In this document: in pieces, positions 60,110-64,000 of the stretch | Numbering within the stretch: position 1 is the stretch's first letter | Layout: each line of letters starts with the position of its first letter | NCBI RefSeq assembly: GCF_900446215.1 | Contig: NZ_UAQZ01000013.1 | Coordinates: forward strand, 124,001 to 188,000 | DNA length: 64,000 bases | Direction: 5' to 3' | Source of the DNA: Burkholderia cenocepacia | GTDB lineage: Bacteria > Pseudomonadota > Gammaproteobacteria > Burkholderiales > Burkholderiaceae | The notes under the pieces: generated by a model | Told to the model about the DNA's origin: nothing | The model's input: only the letters and a program-made list of their open reading frames with translations | The model's database searches: none | Program-made: the position numbers and the translations under genes

Positions 60110-61825
60110 TCAATGCGCGGCCGCGACCGGCTTCGCCATCCGGCCGAGCACGTGCTCGGTCATCCCGCGCGCGAGTTCGGTCTCGCCCATGAACACGGTG
60201 CCGATCCCCTCGTTCGACAGCAGCGCGGCCTCGTCGCTACTGTTCGTGCACAGCACGACTTCAAGCGTCGGGTTGAGCGTGCGCGAAATCTCGACGATCT
60301 GCCGCACGTCGAACACGTCGGGCAGCGTGACGACCAGCATCCCGGCGCGGGCGATATGCGCCTGCACCAGCACGATCGGCTCGATCGCGTCGCCCGACAC
60401 GGCCGCGATACCGTCCGCGCGCAGCTTCTCGACGAGCTCGCGATTCTGCTCGACGACGACATACGCGATCCCCCGCTCGTCCAGCGCATGCGCGATCCGC
60501 GTGCCGACCTTGCCGTAGCCGACGATCACGACCTGGCCAGTCAGATGCGTCTGCGGCGTCGACATCGGCAGCGCGGCGAGCGGATCGTCGCGCGCCTCGA
60601 GCTTGCGTGCGAACGCCGAATGCTTGCGGATCCAGGCGAGCGCCGGATCGATCATCGCGAACAGCAGCGTGTTCATCGCGATCGAGATCAGCGCGACCGC
60701 GAGAATCAGGCTCTGCCCTTCGGCCGACAGCAGCCCGAGCGCACGGCCGAGCCCCGCGAGGATGAACGAGAATTCGCCGATCTGCGCGAGGCCCGCGCCG
60801 ACGGTCAGCGCGGTGTTCAGCGGATAGCGGAATGCGATCACGAGCGCGACGGCCGCAACCGTCTTGCCGATCAGCACGATCGCCGCGACCTCGATCACGT
60901 GCAGCGGCTCGTCGAGCAATACTTTCGGGTCGAACAGCATGCCGACCGAGATGAAAAACAGCACCGAGAACGCGTCGCGCAGCGGCAGCGTCTCGTCGGC
61001 CGCGCGCCGGCTGAATTCCGACTCGCGCATCATCATCCCGGCGAAGAACGCGCCGAGCGCGAACGACACGTCGAACAGCTTCGCCGCGCCGAACGCGATG
61101 CCGACCGCCGCCGCAATCATGCAAAGCGTGAACAGCTCGCGCGAGCCCGTGCGCGCGACGAGCCACAGAATGCGCGGGAACACGCGCTTGCCGACCACCA
61201 GCATCAGCGCGATGAACGCGGCGACCTTCAGCATCGTGACGCCGAGCGTGCTCCACACGCTGCCGCCGGCCGCGTGCGCGTCACCGGGCGGCGTGCCGCC
61301 GAGCAGCCCCGCCACGGGCGGCAGCAGCACCAGCACGAGCACCATCACGAGATCCTCGACGACCAGCCAGCCCACCGCGATACGCCCGTTGACCGTTTCG
61401 ACGAGCCCGCGCCCCTCGAGCGCGCGCAGCAGCACGACGGTGCTCGCGACCGACAGCGCCAGCCCGAACACCAGCGCCGCACCGAGGCTCCAGCCCCAGG
61501 TGAGCGCGAGCCCGCCGCCGAGCAGCGTCGCGACGGTGATCTGCACGATGGCGCCCGGCAGCGCGATCTTGCGCACCGCGAGGAGATCGCCGAGCGAAAA
61601 ATGCAGGCCGACGCCGAACATCAGCAGCATCACGCCGACTTCCGCGAGCTGCTGCGCGAGCGACAGATCGCCGACGAAACCGGGCGTGCCGGGGCCGATC
61701 ACGATCCCGGCAAGCAGATAGCCGACGAGCGGCGGCATTTTCAGCAGCGACGCGAGGTAACCGAAGATCATCGCGAGACCGAAACCGGCCGCGAGCAACG
61801 CAATCAGGCTGACGTCATGAGGCAT
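60110..61825 (-). CDS. CPA2-family cation:proton antiporter with TrkA-N domain (KefB/YbaL-like)
   Basis: 571 residues from ATG 61823-61825, with the GGGAGGGG ribosome site immediately upstream. About 12 membrane segments occupy residues 1-395 (VGYLLAGIVIGPGTPGFVGDL, GLALSVASTVVLLRALEGRGL, GAFFAGMMM). A cytosolic RCK/TrkA-N domain starts near 430 (QVVIVGYGKVGTRIAHALDERGIAYVVVEQN, VVTLPDVFDVRQIVE). It exchanges K+ or Na+ for H+ under nucleotide control. Convergent with the SDR gene. Confidence 0.93.
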   Translation of the reverse strand: MPHDVSLIALLAAGFGLAMIFGYLASLLKMPPLVGYLLAGIVIGPGTPGFVGDLSLAQQLAEVGVMLLMFGVGLHFSLGDLLAVRKIALPGAIVQITVATLLGGGLALTWGWSLGAALVFGLALSVASTVVLLRALEGRGLVETVNGRIAVGWLVVEDLVMVLVLVLLPPVAGLLGGTPPGDAHAAGGSVWSTLGVTMLKVAAFIALMLVVGKRVFPRILWLVARTGSRELFTLCMIAAAVGIAFGAAKLFDVSFALGAFFAGMMMRESEFSRRAADETLPLRDAFSVLFFISVGMLFDPKVLLDEPLHVIEVAAIVLIGKTVAAVALVIAFRYPLNTALTVGAGLAQIGEFSFILAGLGRALGLLSAEGQSLILAVALISIAMNTLLFAMIDPALAWIRKHSAFARKLEARDDPLAALPMSTPQTHLTGQVVIVGYGKVGTRIAHALDERGIAYVVVEQNRELVEKLRADGIAAVSGDAIEPIVLVQAHIARAGMLVVTLPDVFDVRQIVEISRTLNPTLEVVLCTNSSDEAALLSNEGIGTVFMGETELARGMTEHVLGRMAKPVAAAH

Positions 61826-62034
61826 CCCCCCTCCCAAGCTCTTGTAACTATTTAGTAAGGTTCAAGAGTGAAAGGATAAGGGATGAGGCGGAAGAATGGC
61901 GCGCAGCGGCGAAAATTTCACGCGGCGGCGCCGGTTGGCGGGGCGCGACCCCGGCAAAGTGAAAGGCATGGCGGGCCCGGTCGCACGTCGATGTGGACCG
62001 GGCGACAGGCGGGGCGAGCGCCCTGCCGCTCCCG

Positions 62035-63462
62035 TCAGCGCGACGCTTGCGGGAACCGCGCGCCCGGCGGCGGCTCGGGCCGCGTCGACGGCACGCTCTT
62101 GCGCACCTTCGCGACCTGCGCGGCCGTCACCGGCGCGCCCGTGTTGCCCCAGCTCGTGCGCACGAAGTTCGACACGTCCGCGACTTCCTGGTCCGACAGG
62201 CGCCAGCCGAACGGCGGCATCGTGAAGGTCGACGGCGCGGTGCGCGTGCCCTGCAGCGCGCTGCCTTCCAGCACGACGTGGATCAGCGAGGTCGGATCGT
62301 CGCCCTGCACGACCGGGTTGCCGGCGAGCGCCGGGAACACGCGCGTGTAGCCGTGGCCGTCGCTGCGGTGGCAGGCCATGCAGTTGTCGCGATAGACGGC
62401 CGCGCCCGGCTTGCTCGCGTCGCCGGTCTGCAGCGCCTTCGCGGCGGCCGCGTCGTACACGTGCGGCTGCTCGCCCTGCACGCGCGGCGGCAACGTCTTC
62501 AGGTAGCGTGCGATCGCGTTCAGGTCGTCGTCGGTCATGTGCTGCATGCTGTGGCCAACCACGTCCGTCATCCCGCCGAACGCGGCCGTGCGCAGCGTAC
62601 GGCCGGTCTTCAGGAACTGCACGATCTCGGTTTCGTTCCACGTGCCGAGGCCCGTGCGCGGCTCGCCGCGCAGGCTGGTCGGCACCCAGCCGTCGATCGC
62701 CGCGCCGCCGGCCAGGAAGTCGAGGCCGTCCGCGTCGGTCAGCCCGCGCTCCTGCATCGTCGGCGCGCGCGGCGTGTGGCATGCGCCGCAATGGCCGAGG
62801 CCCTGCACCAGATACGCGCCGCGGGCGACCACCGGGTCGGTGTACGGCGCCGCGTCGAACGGCTTCGGCGCCGGCGCGAACAGCTTGCGCCAGATGCCGA
62901 GCGGCCAGCGCATCGACAGCGGCCACACGATGTCCACCTTGCGGTTCTCGTGCTCGACCGGCGCGACGCCGTGCATGAAGTACGCGTACAGCGCCTTCAT
63001 GTCGTCGTCGGTCAGGCGCGAATACGACGGGAACGGCATCGCCGGATACATCGTGTCGCCGTTCTTGCGCACGCCTTCGCGCACCGCGCGGGTGAAGTCC
63101 TCATAGGTCCAGCCGCCGAGGCCCGTCTTCGGTTCCGGCGTGATGTTCGTCGAGTAGATGCCGCCGATCGGCGTGTCGAACTTCAGGCCGCCGGCGAACG
63201 GCTTGCCGCCGTTCGCGGTGTGGCAGGCGATGCAGTCGCCCGCGCGGGCGAGGTATTCGCCGCGCTTCACGAGCGCCGCGTCGGCGGACTGCGCGACAGG
63301 CGCAGCCGCCGCGCCCGAAGCCGCGGCCGGCGTAGACGCCGGCTGCGCGAACGCGGCGCCGCCCGCCAGACCGAATGCCGCCCAGGCCGTGCCGATCGCC
63401 AGCGCGCGCCGCAGCGGGGACACCGGACGCGCGGCGTTGTGGTGGTTCATCGTCCTCTTCAT
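62035..63462 (-). CDS. Triheme cytochrome c subunit of a GMC-type dehydrogenase
   Basis: 475 residues. A signal peptide (RRALAIGTAWAAFGLAGGAAFA) is followed by three cytochrome c domains with heme motifs CIACHTANGGKPFAGG, CGACHTPRAPT and CMACHRSDG. This layout matches the electron-transfer subunit of membrane-bound gluconate, sorbitol and alcohol dehydrogenases. The start overlaps the end of the GMC gene by 4 bp. It passes electrons from the flavoprotein to ubiquinone or the oxidase chain at the periplasmic face. Confidence 0.93.
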   Translation of the reverse strand: MKRTMNHHNAARPVSPLRRALAIGTAWAAFGLAGGAAFAQPASTPAAASGAAAAPVAQSADAALVKRGEYLARAGDCIACHTANGGKPFAGGLKFDTPIGGIYSTNITPEPKTGLGGWTYEDFTRAVREGVRKNGDTMYPAMPFPSYSRLTDDDMKALYAYFMHGVAPVEHENRKVDIVWPLSMRWPLGIWRKLFAPAPKPFDAAPYTDPVVARGAYLVQGLGHCGACHTPRAPTMQERGLTDADGLDFLAGGAAIDGWVPTSLRGEPRTGLGTWNETEIVQFLKTGRTLRTAAFGGMTDVVGHSMQHMTDDDLNAIARYLKTLPPRVQGEQPHVYDAAAAKALQTGDASKPGAAVYRDNCMACHRSDGHGYTRVFPALAGNPVVQGDDPTSLIHVVLEGSALQGTRTAPSTFTMPPFGWRLSDQEVADVSNFVRTSWGNTGAPVTAAQVAKVRKSVPSTRPEPPPGARFPQASR

Positions 63463-64000
63463 ACGGTCACCAGCGGGGCGGGATTTTTCAGGTATTGCTC
63501 GCGGATCGCACGTGCCGACCAGTAGGCCAGCGCCGCGATGATCCCGGTCGGGTTGTAGCCGATGCCCTGCGGCAGCGCGGACGCGCCCATCACGAACACG
63601 TTGTGCACGTCCCAGCACTGCAGGTAGCGGTTCAGCACGCTCGTCTTCGGGTCGGTGCCCATGATCGCGCCGCCGACGAGGTGGGTCGTCTGGTACTGGC
63701 GCGAGTCGAAGTGCTTGCCGAACTCGCGCGTCGACACGCCGATGGCCTTCGGCCCCATCGCTTCCGCGATCTTCTTCATCTGGCCGGTCACGTACTGCGC
63801 CATCCTGATGTCGTTGTCCTTCCAGTCGAACGTCATCCGCAACAGCGGCTGGCCGTACGAATCGCGATAGGTCGGATCGAGGTCGAGATACACGTCGCGG
63901 TACGACATGTTGGTGCCGTGCGCGTCCATCGAGATCGTGTGCGCGTAGTTGTCCTTGACCGCCTTCTTCCACGCCGAGCCCCACTGCGGCGTGCCGGGCG
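63459..64000 (-). CDS. GMC family dehydrogenase, C-terminal part (5' end beyond window)
   Basis: About 180 C-terminal residues are visible; the frame continues past the right edge. Markers are PQWGSAWKKA, DAHGTNMSYRD, DPTYRDSYGQPLLRMTFDWKDND, THLVGGAIMGTDP (substrate His region) and the end VMGASALPQGIGYNPTGIIAALAYWSA. This is the C-terminal FAD-binding part of gluconate 2-dehydrogenase-like large subunits. It partners the triheme cytochrome c with which it overlaps. Confidence 0.9.
   Translation of the reverse strand, partial: PGTPQWGSAWKKAVKDNYAHTISMDAHGTNMSYRDVYLDLDPTYRDSYGQPLLRMTFDWKDNDIRMAQYVTGQMKKIAEAMGPKAIGVSTREFGKHFDSRQYQTTHLVGGAIMGTDPKTSVLNRYLQCWDVHNVFVMGASALPQGIGYNPTGIIAALAYWSARAIREQYLKNPAPLVTV

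Noticed and set aside
1-64000. Genomic island, prophage, CRISPR, tRNA or rRNA
   Set aside because: No integrase, transposase, repeat-spacer array, phage structural gene or cloverleaf sequence was recognised, and composition is uniform.

Overview
The window reads as a secondary replicon of a Burkholderia species, most likely Burkholderia cepacia complex. The basis is the very high GC content with strong GC3 bias, AidA/PixA-family proteins, two Burkholderia-type OmpC-like porins, a complete homoprotocatechuate meta-cleavage operon and many regulator-catabolic gene pairs. No rRNA or tRNA genes, CRISPR arrays, insertion sequences, phage genes or replication origin were seen. Base composition is even apart from short AT-rich promoter regions. 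The replicon assignment is inference.

Layout. 1-2.1 kb: three AidA/PixA-family paralogues, one divergent from the other two, around a promoter carrying an imperfectly spaced 21-bp direct repeat. 2.5-5.0 kb: an SDR, a small lipoprotein and an AI-2E/PerM family membrane protein. 5.1-7.4 kb: an electrophile-stress pair (YqjM-type old yellow enzyme and DJ-1/PfpI protein) preceded by two identical-core TetR-type operators. 7.4-12.0 kb: a fructan locus with LacI-type regulator, paired LacI operators, exported levansucrase and exported GH32 fructanase. 12.1-16.5 kb: SDR plus LysR, then a MocR regulator with an AhpD-like protein and a cupin. 16.6-20.9 kb: porin, squalene-synthase-like enzyme and a lipoprotein glycerophosphodiesterase. 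20.9-24.2 kb: a four-domain rhodanese, a Gln-type thiol dioxygenase and a divergent LysR regulator.

24.3-33.0 kb is an organosulfur-type locus. An SfnB/DszC-like acyl-CoA-dehydrogenase-fold flavoprotein is divergent from an operon of LLM flavin monooxygenase, class II aldolase, SsuA-like binding protein, permease, ATPase, a membrane-anchored cytochrome c with an unassigned C-terminal domain, and a second SsuA-like protein. 33.1-44.6 kb: a MOSC protein, a TctDE-type two-component system, a Bcr/CflA exporter with divergent MocR regulator, and an FbpABC-type ABC importer with fused double permease followed by a porin. Two strong inverted repeats lie between the binding protein and permease genes.

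44.8-46.9 kb: quinone oxidoreductase-like gene, small orphan protein and divergent AraC regulator. 46.9-53.5 kb: hpaG1-G2-E-D-F-H-I, with hpaR divergent, converting homoprotocatechuate to pyruvate and succinate semialdehyde; no 4-hydroxyphenylacetate hydroxylase is present. 53.6-64 kb: a thioester-reductase-like SDR, a small uncharacterised protein, a second FtsI-type penicillin-binding protein, an AraF-like sugar-binding protein with an SDR but no local AraG/AraH, a KefB/YbaL antiporter, and a triheme cytochrome c overlapping a GMC dehydrogenase that runs off the right edge.

The most interesting candidates for undescribed biology are the aid promoter repeats, the unlinked-regulator operators in front of the DJ-1/OYE pair, the cytochrome c embedded in the sulfonate-type importer operon, the thiol dioxygenase-rhodanese pair, and the 20-bp palindrome abutting the ribosome binding site of the ABC permease.
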